Shown in pieces: positions 8,691 to 21,175 of a stretch of 64,000 bases of DNA. Position 1 is the stretch's first letter. Every line of letters begins with the position of its first letter. The DNA is from Siphonodentalium dalli (taxonomy: Eukaryota > Mollusca > Scaphopoda > Gadilida > Siphonodentaliidae). The stretch covers positions 87,320,958 through 87,384,957 of the forward strand of contig CP136069.1 of NCBI GenBank assembly GCA_032622095.1, given 5' to 3'. A program made the translations under genes and the position numbers. The notes under the pieces are model-generated. The model saw only the letters and a program-made list of their open reading frames with translations, did not search any database and was not told where the DNA came from.

Positions 8691-9580
8691 ATTTAAAAAA
8701 AAAATTACTTTTAACTTTTATAATAATAAAAAAAAAAATGTCATTAACATTGTCATTTGTTTTCATTTAGATATTGATTGTTATGATAAAAGTTGATAAA
8801 AAGATTTCCAATGTGGACCTTTAATTTTTTTAAATAATTAAAAAGTTTTTAAGTTAAAAAAAATTTGAAAAACTAACACCATTATAACTCTGCCAAGGGT
8901 ACCCAGAATCACCACACCAAATTTGATTAAATCGGTCCAAAATCTTGTGTTATGTACTGGTAAATCTGTTTGGAGCAACATTAAATCCAATTCACCAATT
9001 GCCTTTGGACTACTTAGCTATTGATAAGGCTATATTATTTTCTGATGTCTCTTATGCCAATGTGAAAATAATCTGATAAAGAAGGCTATGGTATCTAATT
9101 TAAAATAAAGATTCAACAATAAACATCACATGCTATTAACAGTAGACATCTCTGCTGCAGAGTTATATCTTCAGATGGTCTGATATCATTATAATTGTTA
9201 TTGGTTTAATAGAGGTCAGTGTTCAACATAAACAATTCCTGTGATATTTTGACAGCTCTGCTATATAATTGATATTAATGGGTCAGTGGTGAGGTTGCTT
9301 ATCTGTATACTAGGACACATTATTATTGTAAACTTAAATTGGACTCTCTTAACCCAAGTATTCCATGTCCAGGTCACACCTACACATTTAACCCATGGGC
9401 TTGCTGGCTGTGGTGGTTTAGCATTACAGATCCTGTACCAGTGCATTCTCTTATATAAATGCCAGTGACCCATAAATTCCAATAATTTGTGTTATGTACA
9501 TTTGTCTATAATAGTACATAACAGTATACTCTATAATTCAACACCAAAACTCTCATTTATCCGATCATATTAAATTTTTA

Positions 9581-9628
9581 TCGCCAAGGGATGGGTTAAC
9601 ATCTGCCGATCGTGATCGGCCTCTCGTT
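9581..9628 (+). repeat. Conserved short island with CCGATCGTGATCGG hairpin
   Basis: The island reads cgccaaggratgggttaa, then catctgccgatcgtgatcgg, then cctctcgtt. Other copies: 12918-12965 (by duplication), 22811-22866, 24521-24576, 44303-44357 (reverse) and 56695-56743. It is about 50 bases long and better conserved than its surroundings. Confidence 0.75.
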
Positions 9629-9634
9629 ACTATA

Positions 9635-9777
9635 CAGTAATGCCCTAAATAATCAACTCCTTAACCAAAGCAAAATTATGGGTAATTTTTCAGGATTTAG
9701 TCAGAAATATTGCTTGTTGCCATTCATCGGAAAGCTCTCAGTGAGAGCTTTCCGATGAATGGCAACAAGTCATATTT
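9635..9777 (+). mobile_element. Foldback MITE-like element with TA target, right arm truncated
   Basis: It starts cagtaatgccctaaataat after TA. The left arm continues through attatgggtaatttttcagg and gccattcatcggaaagct, then turns back as agctttccgatgaatggc. The complete family member is at 25020-25207. The duplicated copy is at 12972-13114. Confidence 0.75.
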
Positions 9778-10047
9778 TAGAGCTTTCCGATGAGTTTGTG
9801 AACTCGCCGGTTTGTTCACAATTGTTTTCGTGCTCGAATTCCTGAATATCCAACTCTACGGGTATAATTTTATTTCATGATTACATTAATATAAATCTCA
9901 CATTTTGTTGACCACTGCTTTGCCAGTGTAACTTTGGATAAAATCAGAAGGTTTTTATTAATAATTTTTTTTATATAATGTCGGTTTTCCCAGTGATCCC
10001 ATATTTGTCCCCGGGGCTCTATAGAAATCACCAGTATATCTCCTTTC

Positions 10048-10740
10048 TAGAGATCCCATGATTATTGATTTTGATAATCGATAATCGGTTGTCAATAATT
10101 GATCAAACATACCTAATGTTAATAGCATCAGTGCCTTTCAGTGGAAATATTCTGTAATATGGCCTATTGGCTGGCTGCTGGTTAACTGTTATCGGTGGTT
10201 GTTTCAGTTATCGGCTGATGTAATTGTTTCGTTAATAAAGTGGATCATCAACCACCGGTAATGACTAATGAGTAACTTCCAGAGCTTGGATAACAATCAG
10301 TCCCCATTGGTCCAATCAGATTCAAGGGCGAGTGCATTCCGTTCATTGAACACTATGACAGTCGCCACATTTCAAAGATGTTGTGCCGCCTTTCTTGTAG
10401 AAATATACAATGACATCGCCATAAATTCAAAGCTGCATTGCCTCCAATTTGTTGATTATACAATGACCCGAACAGTAACTATGTCGCATCATCAAATGAA
10501 CTGCAGACTTTTTGCAACATATTAGTAGTACTCATATTGTCGGAATCTCTTTGATATGCGATCAACGGTTGTTAACCCCTCAATTGTAGATTTAACTGTG
10601 TAGAACAAACACGATATTCAATAATACCCCGCATTTTCTGATGTCCGAAATAATACAGATTAATCTAGGACGGAAATGGTAATAGATCAACGGCTTTGTC
10701 AACGGCTCATCGATTATATGATTAATCGTGGCACCCCTAG
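10048..10740 (+). mobile_element. hAT-like non-autonomous element
   Basis: The right end gattaatcgtggcacccctag and the left end tagagatcccatgattattg are worn inverted copies of tagRGgtgccacgattaat. The (C/T)AGRGGTG start resembles hAT termini. The interior has no transposase. The copy in the second duplication unit is 13385-14211 and contains the extra 134 bases. A sister copy is at 15122-15759. Confidence 0.45.
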
Positions 10741-11640
10741 TCCATTCGTCTGTCCCAGATAGATTTCGGATGATAATTTCAGTTACAGTTATCCGATTGT
10801 TTTACCAGAGTTATGGTCTTTGTCGACTTAGAATATCTCCTTCAAATATATCTTGGACACTGAAACTAATGGTTATATATTCTTGTTTGCAAGAAATCTA
10901 GAAGTCGTAAAAAAAAATCGGTACGCAATACCTCGAGTACGCGCACTTGTCAAATGCCAATTAATGGCGATATATTCTTTGGACCAATCATACGAGTCCT
11001 TTCACTATAACAGCGATGGAAAGACAAGACCTCATTCATTTTAACTTCTTCTAGATGCAAGATAAGTCGCATTTTTTATCTGTTCATTTCTCATGAACGT
11101 TTCTCTTTATGTCTTTATGCTATTGCGAACGACAACACGCAGTTGCCTAATTTCGTGCACTACGCACGTGTTTTCCAATTTTCGCAATTTGGTTTTACAA
11201 TTGTTCAACAATCTTTTATTCTACAATACTGTCTTATTAATGACAGTAGTCTGTGGGTGGATATTTTCATTAACAAATATTTCAATTTTGTTTTATTTAC
11301 GAGAATCACTTCGAACAAATATCGTTTTTGTTTGCATAAAACAATATTCAATAAAACAAACCGATGCTCTTTCGAGTCTTTCGGGTTCTCGTCGGGATTT
11401 TTTAACACTGCACCGGATGACTACGCGACTGTAGTGCCCAGAGAGGTGGGTATAGTTATATAACTATACCCACCCCACTGGGCACTATACCGGTGTAGTC
11501 AACGACAACACATGCATATTTATTATATTTCACTAAACAATTCAAACTCGTAACATGCATATTACATCTCAACAACACAAACTGATGTAACATATGTCAC
11601 AGCGCTGCCAGGAGTCATATATAAATGAGTCGACCAGAAC

Positions 11641-12027
11641 TTTTTTTATGTTTACCCATACCATAGTATGGTAAACATAGTGTCGTTGCCCGGATTGACC
11701 ACTCGTCGTTCGTCCGTCTGTCTGTCCGTCCGTCTGTCTGTCCGTAGACACTTTACGAGTAATGCAATAACTCAAACATTTTTTATCCGATCGAAACCAA
11801 ATTTTGTATATTGGTTTCTCAGCCCAAAATACAGACCGAGTTCGAATTTGTTACAGAGTTATGGCCCTTTTTCAACTTAGAATTCATGCATTCTGCCATA
11901 ACTCAAACATTTTTTATCTGATTGGAACCATGTGAGTTTCACAGCCCAAAATACAGATCGATTTCGAATATGGGTTTGATCCGATTACTTTTAAAGGAGT
12001 TATGACCCTTTTTCGAAAAAAAAATCG
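11641..12027 (+). repeat. Second copy of the palindrome/'gttatggccc' repeat
   Basis: This is the copy of 8285-8690 in the second duplication unit. It lacks 19 bases around 11848 (the gggtttgatccgagatttt segment of copy 1). Confidence 0.8.
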
Positions 12028-13611
12028 ATTTAAAAAAAAAATTACTTTTAACTTTTATAATAATAAAAAAAAAAATGTCATTAACATTGTCATTTGTTTT
12101 CATTTAGATATTGATTGTTATGATAAAAGTTGATAAAAAGATTTCCAATGTGGACCTTTAATTTTTTTAAATAATTAAAAAGTTTTTAAGTTAAAAAAAA
12201 TTTGAAAAACTAACACCATTATAACTCTGCCAAGGGTACCCAGAATCACCACACCAAATTTGATTAAATCGGTCCAAAATCTTGTGTTATGTACTGGTAA
12301 ATCTGTTTGGAGCAACATTAAATCCAATTCACCAATTGCCTTTGGACTACTTAGCTATTGATAAGGCTATATTATTTTCTGATGTCTCTTATGCCAATGT
12401 GAAAATAATCTGATAAAGAAGGCTATGGTATCTAATTTAAAATAAAGATTCAACAATAAACATCACATGCTATTAACAGTAGACATCTCTGCTGCAGAGT
12501 TATATCTTCAGATGGTCTGATATCATTATAATTGTTATTGGTTTAATAGAGGTCAGTGTTCAACATAAACAATTCCTGTGATATTTTGACAGCTCTGCTA
12601 TATAATTGATATTAATGGGTCAGTGGTGAGGTTGCTTATCTGTATACTAGGACACATTATTATTGTAAACTTAAATTGGACTCTCTTAACCCAAGTATTC
12701 CATGTCCAGGTCACACCTACACATTTAACCCATGGGCTTGCTGGCTGTGGTGGTTTAGCATTACAGATCCTGTACCAGTGCATTCTCTTATATAAATGCC
12801 AGTGACCCATAAATTCCAATAATTTGTGTTATGTACATTTGTCTATAATAGTACATAACAGTATACTCTATAATTCAACACCAAAACTCTCATTTATCCG
12901 ATCATATTAAATTTTTATCGCCAAGGGATGGGTTAACATCTGCCGATCGTGATCGGCCTCTCGTTACTATACAGTAATGCCCTAAATAATCAACTCCTTA
13001 ACCAAAGCAAAATTATGGGTAATTTTTCAGGATTTAGTCAGAAATATTGCTTGTTGCCATTCATCGGAAAGCTCTCAGTGAGAGCTTTCCGATGAATGGC
13101 AACAAGTCATATTTTAGAGCTTTCCGATGAGTTTGTGAACTCGCCGGTTTGTTCACAATTGTTTTCGTGCTCGAATTCCTGAATATCCAACTCTACGGGT
13201 ATAATTTTATTTCATGATTACATTAATATAAATCTCACATTTTGTTGACCACTGCTTTGCCAGTGTAACTTTGGATAAAATCAGAAGGTTTTTATTAATA
13301 ATTTTTTTTATATAATGTCGGTTTTCCCAGTGATCCCATATTTGTCCCCGGGGCTCTATAGAAATCACCAGTATATCTCCTTTCTAGAGATCCCATGATT
13401 ATTGATTTTGATAATCGATAATCGGTTGTCAATAATTGATCAAACATACCTAATGTTAATAGCATCAGTGCCTTTCAGTGGAAATATTCTGTAATATGGC
13501 CTATTGGCTGGCTGCTGGTTAACTGTTATCGGTGGTTGTTTCAGTTATCGGCTGATGTAATTGTTACGTTAATAAAGTGGATCATCAACCACCGGTAATG
13601 ACTAATGAGTA

Positions 13612-13745
13612 GAATGAACATTACCAAACGTATCAATTAATTTCAGTGTTATGAAAAGCCCGACATACAAACAATATAAAAGTAGGAATGCATGATGGAC
13701 GCCTGATAAAAGGAATCTAATGTTACGGAAACTAAGTTTCAGCAA
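13612..13745. other. 134-bp segment present only in duplication copy 2
   Basis: It is absent between 10274 and 10275 of copy 1. It has no terminal inverted repeats or duplicated flank that I can see, so a deletion in copy 1 is as likely as an insertion in copy 2. Confidence 0.8.
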
Positions 13746-15121
13746 ACTTCCAGAGCTTGGATAACAATCAGTCCCCATTGGTCCAATCAGATTCAAGGGC
13801 GAGTGCATTCCGTTCATTGAACACTATGACAGTCGCCACATTTCAAAGATGTTGTGCCGCCTTTCTTGTAGAAATATACAATGACATCGCCATAAATTCA
13901 AAGCTGCATTGCCTCCAATTTGTTGATTATACAATGACCCGAACAGTAACTATGTCGCATCATCAAATGAACTGCAGACTTTTTGCAACATATTAGTAGT
14001 ACTCATATTGTCGGAATCTCTTTGATATGCGATCAACGGTTGTTAACCCCTCAATTGTAGATTTAACTGTGTAGAACAAACACGATATTCAATAATACCC
14101 CGCATTTTCTGATGTCCGAAATAATACAGATTAATCTAGGACGGAAATGGTAATAGATCAACGGCTTTGTCAACGGCTCATCGATTATATGATTAATCGT
14201 GGCACCCCTAGTCCATTCGTCTGTCCCAGATAGATTTCGGATGATAATTTCAGTTACAGTTATCCGATTGTTTTACCAGAGTTATGGTCTTTGTCGACTT
14301 AGAATATCTCCTTCAAATATATCTTGGACACTGAAACTAATGGTTATATATTCTTGTTTGCAAGAAATCTAGAAGTCGTAAAAAAAAATCGGTACGCAAT
14401 ACCTCGAGTACGCGCACTTGTCAAATGCCAATTAATGGCGATATATTCTTTGGACCAATCATACGAGTCCTTTCACTATAACAGCGATGGAAAGACAAGA
14501 CCTCATTCATTTTAACTTCTTCTAGATGCAAGATAAGTCGCATTTTTTATCTGTTCATTTCTCATGAACGTTTCTCTTTATGCTATTGCGAACGACAACA
14601 CGCAGTTGCCTAATTTCGTGCACTACGCACGTGTTTTCCAATTTTCGCAATTTGGTTTTACAATTGTTCAACAATCTTTTATTCTACAATACTGTCTTAT
14701 TAATGACAGTAGTCTGTGGGTGGATATTTTCATTAACAAATATTTCAATTTTGTTTTATTTACGAGAATCACTTCGAACAAATATCGTTTTTGTTTGCAT
14801 AAAACAATATTCAATAAAACAAACCGATGCTCTTTCGAGTCTTTCGGGTTCTCGTCGGGATTTTTTAACACTGCACCGGATGCAATATCGTGTTGTCGTC
14901 TCCACTAAGCTCCAGTTTGGAGTGTGGTCCCTGACAAAATCCTATCCAAATGTATTAGAAGTAATAATTTACAATATTTTACATTACAATATTTTACAAT
15001 AATTTTCCTCACGGATGCTAGATAAAATAGCCACAGTGTGGCTTGCCTCTTCTCTCTACATTGAACATACGTCTCAATGCTTTACGATGAAAACTTCATA
15101 ATGTTTTTTCCCTCCGACTGG

Positions 15122-15759
15122 TAGGGGTGCCACGATTGATCGTATAATCGATGAAACGTTGATACAGCCGATATTCAATTACCACTTTCGGCGGCGATTA
15201 CTCTGAGTTCTTTATTTCGGATGTTGAAAAGTACCGGACATATTTGGATACCCTGTTTTACAGTTTAATATCCAACGGACAGGTTAACGATCGTTGATCG
15301 TGCAAAGATATTTGTAACGCATTGTGCTCATTACTAATTACCGGCTTTCCTTCCCACGAGACAGTAACGATTGCTCTCACACCCGTATGCACTCGCATTT
15401 GCACTTGTCCACCTGGTCACAATCAATATTAAAATATGTGAAGATATATTTAGCACATTTCCCATCTCCGTTAATTTATGGGCATGTGAAAGTGTCAGTG
15501 GACTTGGGTATATCACACAATGACCTTTGATTTGAGATAACCCCAACTTACAATTATATTACCAGTGCAATTACACCCTTCTAATCAACGTAACTGTAAT
15601 TTTTGTCATGGGAAGGACTGTCTCGGTGGTTTCTGATACAAATTATGCACATGTGAATATTTTGCACTACTTCCTCTGTCCTGCTATTAGATACGCTTCA
15701 TCGATTCTAATCTCGTATTGACTATCGATTATCAAGTTCAATGATCGTGGCACCTCTGC
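15122..15759 (+). mobile_element. hAT-like non-autonomous element
   Basis: The left end is taggggtgccacgattgatc and the right end is atgatcgtggcacctctg, an inverted pair followed inward by worn ataatcgat boxes. No clear 8-bp target duplication was seen. Its interior 15340-15630 is related to 47700-48040. Confidence 0.5.
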
Positions 15760-17150
15760 TGACGTGGCACCTTCTCTTGCATCCTCCATTAACTTGGAGT
15801 CTCCGCTGGAGTTGGTTGGTGGACATGCCTCCTCCCTCAGGGTCGAGGCGTCCATAGCCCCCGCAGAGAAGGGCAGCGATGGTGGTCCAAGTGCAGCTGC
15901 CCTTGGTCCTGCCTCCGGTTCCGCCGGGTTCGCACCATCGCTGCACCAGCCGGCCACTTGCTACGGCTCCCACATCAGTGGTCCGTTTAGCTCGCAAGCC
16001 CGGTGCCCTCGGCACATTGTCTGCCTACGCAGTTCAATGTGTCAACTGCCACTGCTTCATTGACCGCACAGGTTCTGACCTGTCCTCCATTCGTCAACGT
16101 CTTTTCCGGCATCCGTCCCTCCCGGTTTTGGGGTGGGTATGTATCACTATTATTCACCTGTGTTCTTTCCTCCACCAGTGTGGCCTTGCTTTGTACAGTT
16201 TCTGGACTCTTTTGGGCTCCTAGGCCAGAACTTAGACTTATTTTCCTTTCCGAGGCTCCGGAATTTCTTGCCTCATCACACCAGGTGACCTGGTCGGGAT
16301 ACTTGCCCCTTTCCACCCATCTACGGGACGGACGGTGCTGTTCAGAGACGAGGACGTGCTGTCGCAACATCTCCTGGATTTGGCAGCGTTTGATTCGTGT
16401 CCGAGTTCGCCATGCCCATCCGAGAGTGCCTTCCCCGAGGGTCATTTCGGATGGGTCAGTCCTTCGGTCTTAGGATAACAATTGCGCACAATTTTGCATG
16501 CATTACCAGCACGATACTAACAGCACAGAAAAAGGAAGAACAAACAGCGCCATTCTCTTGTTTCCTCCATTCACATGGAGCCTCCGCTGGAGTCGGTTGC
16601 GGGACATGCCTCCTCCTTATTGGTCATGGCCTCCTGAGCCATCCGCAGAGAAGTACGCCTGTCTTCCACAACCGAAGGACTGCATGGGGCCCACATATCA
16701 AGAACAAAAACCAACGTGTGACGATTTTCCTCTGCCAACTCGATACAGCCTGCGCAGCAGGCTCAGGGTCTGTTAGTGGGCGTGCCTCCTCTATTTGTAG
16801 TCGTGGCTTCCACAACCTTCGCAGAGACGGTCAACAATGGATTTTCCTCTGCCAACTCGGTACAGTCTGCGCTGCAGGCTCAGAGTCTGTTGGTGGTCAT
16901 GCCTCCTCTATTTGTAGTCGCGGCTTCCACAACCTTCTCCAAGATGGGCAACAATGAATTTTCCTCTGTCAACTCGGTACAGCCTGCACTGCAGGCTCGG
17001 AATCTGTTGGTGGTCATGCCTCCTCTATTTGTAGTCGCGGCTCCCACAACCTTCGCAGCGACGAGCAGCGATGGAGGTTCTGCAGCATCTACCGCTGGTT
17101 CTCTCTCAGTCCATCCAGGTTCATGCTGTCACGGCACATAGCGGTTTTTC
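15760..17150. other. GC-rich degenerate patch, possible retroelement relic
   Basis: GC content is clearly above the surrounding intron, and long overlapping frames occur on both strands without any motif I can assign. Segments recur within it: cctccgctggagt...ggacatgcctcctcc is at about 15803 and again near 16575. It might be a decayed coding region of a GC-rich retroelement like the one at 1-4978, but no RT, recombinase or zinc-knuckle motif was found. Confidence 0.35.
16728..17062 (+). repeat. Tandem repeat of about 115 bp, three units
   Basis: Units start with attttcctctgccaactcg at about 16728, 16842 and 16959. They run through ctgttggtggtcatgcctcc and cttccacaaccttc. They lie inside the GC-rich patch. 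Confidence 0.75.
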
Positions 17151-17988
17151 CGAACCCTTTCTTGCCTTGGCTACCTCATTGTTCCTAGTCGCCGACAAGT
17201 GGCATTCATTCGACTGAGTGTTTTGTACAATATTACCTTCGTTCCTCGGTCAGTCTTCTTTCTGCCATATCGCATTGCTCTGGCTATGTGCCGCATTCAG
17301 GAACTGCTCCTGAATAAGTTTCTTTCGCCTCCATTCTCACCTCCGTTCTTATCCCGTCGGGGTATTCCAGGTGTTGTTGAGACCTGTCTTTATTGTTTTG
17401 GGCCTTCTAATCTGTTAGATTTTTATTCAACAATTAGGCCGCTTTTATGAGACAAACCTAGACGTATTATGGAATTGATCGTGTGTGTGAACCTGATAAG
17501 TTAGTATGCGTGTGCTATATCTCACAGGGGAAATTGAGGGGGGGGGGGGGGGGTCATAACCGTGTTTTCCCCTCGGTGCACCTTTTGCATGTATTGTGGG
17601 CCAGTCAGCATCCTCTGGATGTCGTGCTAGTGCTGCTTCATCCTTTAAGGAGGGGGGTGGGGTAGGTTCCTTTATCCTATTCCTATTAGGTACATGAATG
17701 AATGAGTTATCCCCCTTGCCTATGACCAATGTTTATCCTGGACACCTTCACCCTGTGATCATTACTAGTAGGACACATGAAGTACGTGGTGTTTCCTTTT
17801 AGGAGGCTCAGTTGTTTTTGAGTTTATCTGAACTATTACATATGGGACACAATGATCTATTTTTTGGCACATGTCTACCAAGAAATCTTTTTGGTACAGG
17901 ATGCAGGTCTTTTCTGCTTCAGCAGGTGGGTTTCATGGACATAGTCGGATTATCTGCCTCGTGGCCTCCTCCTCTTCAAGAATTCTAA
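17151..17988. other. Intron DNA without recognisable features
   Basis: It contains a G homopolymer of about 17 bases near 17537-17553. Nothing else was recognised. Confidence 0.5.
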
Positions 17989-18385
17989 TTATAACCATTA
18001 GTTTCAGTGTCCAAGATATATTTGAAGGAGATATAATATTTTTTTACCCAAAATATGTATCTCCTATAATAAATATCTTGGACACTGAACATAGAGGGCC
18101 CTCCCAGTTGGGATCAACATTCCCGCCCCGCGCACTCGGTCAAACGCATCAAACACACAGGAGGAAGAAATTAAAATGAATGAGGTCTTGTCTTTCCATC
18201 GCTGTTATAGTGAAAGGACTCGTATGATTGGTCCAAAGAATATATCGCCATTAATTGGCATTTGACAAGTGCGCGTACTCGAGGTATTGTGTACCGATTT
18301 TTTTTTACGACTTCTAGATTTCTTGCAAGCAAGAATATATAACCATTAGTTTCAGTGTCCAAGATATTTATTATAGGAGATATAT
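17989..18385. repeat. Nested inverted repeats sharing sequence with the duplicated unit
   Basis: Bases 18170-18362 match 10853-11045 (and 14324-14516) in reverse orientation. The block ttagtttcagtgtccaagat appears near 18000 and again near 18345, facing its inverse atcttggacactga at 18073-18088. This looks like a foldback element with copies in both orientations. Confidence 0.65.
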
Positions 18386-19512
18386 ATTTTGGGTAAAATA
18401 ATATTATTTTCTGATTTCCTGTTGAAAACTTTAGTTTTAGTTATTAGTGTTGGAATGACTAGTGTATTTCGTAGTCGACTAATCGACAGTCAAAACTGAG
18501 TCAAAGTTGACTAATCGACAACCTCCATTCCCTTTGAAAACTTCCATTTTACTATGTGCTATTGAATACTGTAATATCACTGCGAGATAACTGCTGTTGA
18601 CAGGTTTCCATTTTTCTTGGGTGTTACGATAGGAGGATGGAAACCATTGACCAGTGCTAGTAAATTTGTATCCATCCAGCTAATTAATACTGTGTGTCTT
18701 GGCTAAATTGGCTTGTGTTTCTCGTTTAGCGTTGTATTATGGCACATTCATCTACCATATTCAGACACATTAGTCCATACTCATACTGAATAAATTATAC
18801 ACATAGTGATAGAGAATACACAATAAACGTATTGCTATAATTATTGCATTCAATTAAACAAAAGAAACATAAAACACATAATCGAAGCATTGCTGTCGAT
18901 ATCGTTATCTTTGATCAGACGTCGCACAACGATGTTTATTTATTAGCGACATTATCGATTTCATCACTGGTATTTTTGTAAGTAATTGTACTAAATAGCG
19001 AGACTAACACTGTCCTTGTCATTGTTGGTATATTGTATTGTACCATTGTTCTGTTAAAACATGGTGCGTACTCAATTTAATGCAACTAATCAACTTGGGA
19101 TTCTGGAGGCGACTTTTGGTGAACAATTCGACGACATTGACAAATTGTTTCAACACTATTAGTTATCTGATTGTTTTCAAACTTGGTATATAGATTACTC
19201 ACATGACAATTCATGTCAATTTCAAATATGGGTGCTGTCCACCAAATTTTACCGGAATTATTGTCCTTGTCAACTTAGAATTTGCTGATTATTTTGCTTT
19301 CCGAACAATAACTTCATAGACTTAGAATTTACTGATTATTGTGGTGTCTAATAAATAAAACTAGGTGTGGTAACAACATAGACAGTTGGAAGCAAACTTT
19401 TCTTCAATGATTGTTCCCGGAATCAAATTTTTAATTTCTAAAAATGCCACCAGTCAAATAAAGTCACCTTTAATAATCAGAGGACATGTGACTTTGTGGC
19501 CTGTTATTTGGT
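18386..19512. other. Intron DNA without recognisable features
   Basis: AT-rich, with worn 'cttagaatttactgatt' fragments near 19270-19330 that resemble the decayed 'gttatggccc' repeat. No gene was seen. Confidence 0.45.
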
Positions 19513-21175
19513 TTTTATGTTTACCCATACCATAGTATGGTAAACATAATGTCGACGTCCGTCCGTCTGTCTGTCTGTCCGTAGACACTTTACGCATGGT
19601 GCGATAACTCAAAAATTTTCTATCCGATCGGAACCAAATTTTGTATACGAGTTTCTCAGACCAAAATACAGTTCGATTTCAAATATGGGTTTGATCCGAA
19701 TTTTTTTTACGGAGTTATGGCCCTTTTTATGTTTACCCATACCATAGTATGGTAAACATAGTGTCGTTGCCCGGATTGACCACTCGTCGTTCGTCCGTCT
19801 GTCTGTCTGTCTGTCTGTCTGTCCAGGGCTGGCGATCTAGAAAATCCAGGAGGGCTATTAATAGCCCTCCTAGATATGCCTAGGAGGGCGATAGCCCTCC
19901 TCAACTTTTAAAGTTATGATTTATTTTATCTGAGTTACTACTGCCGTTAGTTTGTCTATTTTTGATGTTGTATAACTACTCCATCTAAATTAAAAAAAAT
20001 TATGTGGAAACAAAGTGTCCACAGAGTTGTGAATGTCAAAATCCCCCACAGTAATTATGGTATGGTGAATATTTAACTATGTTTTATATGTTATTGAACT
20101 TATGATAATTGATATGAACAAGAAACAAAATGTAAGAGTGTTTGTACTCAACAATTTGTCAGTCGGCATCCAACCCATGCAACGGAATTCCATTTCCGAT
20201 CGCAGACTGCTGCTTGCAGCAGTCAAGTCGCTATCTAGGCTATAGATTTACTGGGTGTTTGCAATTGGGGACATAGAAAATAGTTTCTGAACTTTAATAA
20301 TTGAATAACAGTGTAAACTAGAATACGTGGATACATTTAGCTAATTATATTAAAATATTGTCAATCGAAGCGATAAAAGAGCTGCAAGCTAATACAATTT
20401 TCACTGATAGGAACCGGAAACGGAACGAAAGGTTGAACTCAATTGGGACAGTGACATTTGGTTCTCACTATCCACAAACATGTGTTCATTTTATCCAGTG
20501 AAATATATCGTAAGCTCAATCTTATGAAGAGAAATAATTTATTTTGGTCATAAAATGTGTGAGAATCGATCAAAAGATCAGATTTACGAAACAGTTCGTT
20601 CCGGAATTTACTGATTCCGCTATAATTCCCATTTGACATTACCGTCAGGTCACGCATGCGCACAGTCCACACACTGTACAATATAATTACGATTTTGATG
20701 CAGTATTTTACTCATTAAACACAATAAAATAACTAAATAATAAATGTCCTATCGTAGACGAGGCGGGCTATAAAAAGCCCGCCTTGGAAAATTCTAGGCG
20801 GGCTGTAGGCGGGCAGCCCGCCTTGAGATTTCCAGGCCTGTCTGTCCGTCTGTCTGTCTGTCTGTCCGTAGACACTTTACGAGTAATGCGATAACTCAAA
20901 CATTTTTTATCCGATCGAAACCAAATTTTGTATATGGGTTTCTCAGCCCAAAATACAGATCGAGTTCGAATTTGGGTTTGATCCGAGATTTTGTTACAGA
21001 GTTATGGCCCTTTTTCAAATTAGAATTCACGCATTCTGCCATAACTCAAACATTTTTTATCTGATTGGAACCAAATTTGGTATGTGAGTTTCACAGCCCA
21101 AAATACAGATCGAGTTCGAATATGGGTTTGATCCGATTAATTTTAAAGGAGTTACGACCCTTTTTCGAGAAAAAA
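19513..21175 (+). repeat. 'gttatggccc' repeat, two tandem starts, split by an insertion
   Basis: Palindromic starts atgtttaccc...ggtaaacat occur at 19517 and 19727. The second copy is interrupted inside its tgtc microsatellite by the element at 19824-20840. It resumes at 20841 with tctgtccgtctgtc and tagacactttacgag, followed by two modules up to about 21170. Confidence 0.75.
19824..20840 (+). mobile_element. hAT-like non-autonomous insertion (about 1017 bp)
   Basis: It interrupts an otherwise continuous tgtc microsatellite. The ends are cagggctggcgatctag at the left and agatttccaggcctg at the right. Their inverse forms agree loosely, and both are followed inward by GC-rich hairpins (aggagggc...gccctcct; aggcggg...cccgcct). 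CAGGGCTGGC-type ends are usual for hAT elements. The target duplication is masked by the microsatellite. No transposase frame is present. Confidence 0.6.

Larger units (their letters stand above)
8061..11416 (+). repeat. Tandem segmental duplication, copy 1 (3356 bp)
   Basis: The block is repeated head to tail at 11417-14880. Offsets between copies step 3356, 3337, 3471 and 3463, which correspond to only four visible events: a 19-base loss in copy 2 (copy 1 about 8499-8517), a 134-base gain in copy 2 (13612-13745), an 8-base loss in copy 2 near 11115, and at least one base change (ttgtttcgtt/ttgttacgtt). Inside are a long palindrome, a copy of the 'gttatggccc' repeat, the CCGATCGTGATCGG island, a foldback MITE and a hAT-like element. 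No cellular coding sequence was seen in it. Confidence 0.92.
11417..14880 (+). repeat. Tandem segmental duplication, copy 2 (3464 bp)
   Basis: This is the second head-to-tail copy. The left boundary of copy 1, the junction and the right boundary of copy 2 share gatg, a 4-base microhomology. Near-identity means either a recent duplication or two haplotypes wrongly placed in series by the assembly. Confidence 0.9.
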
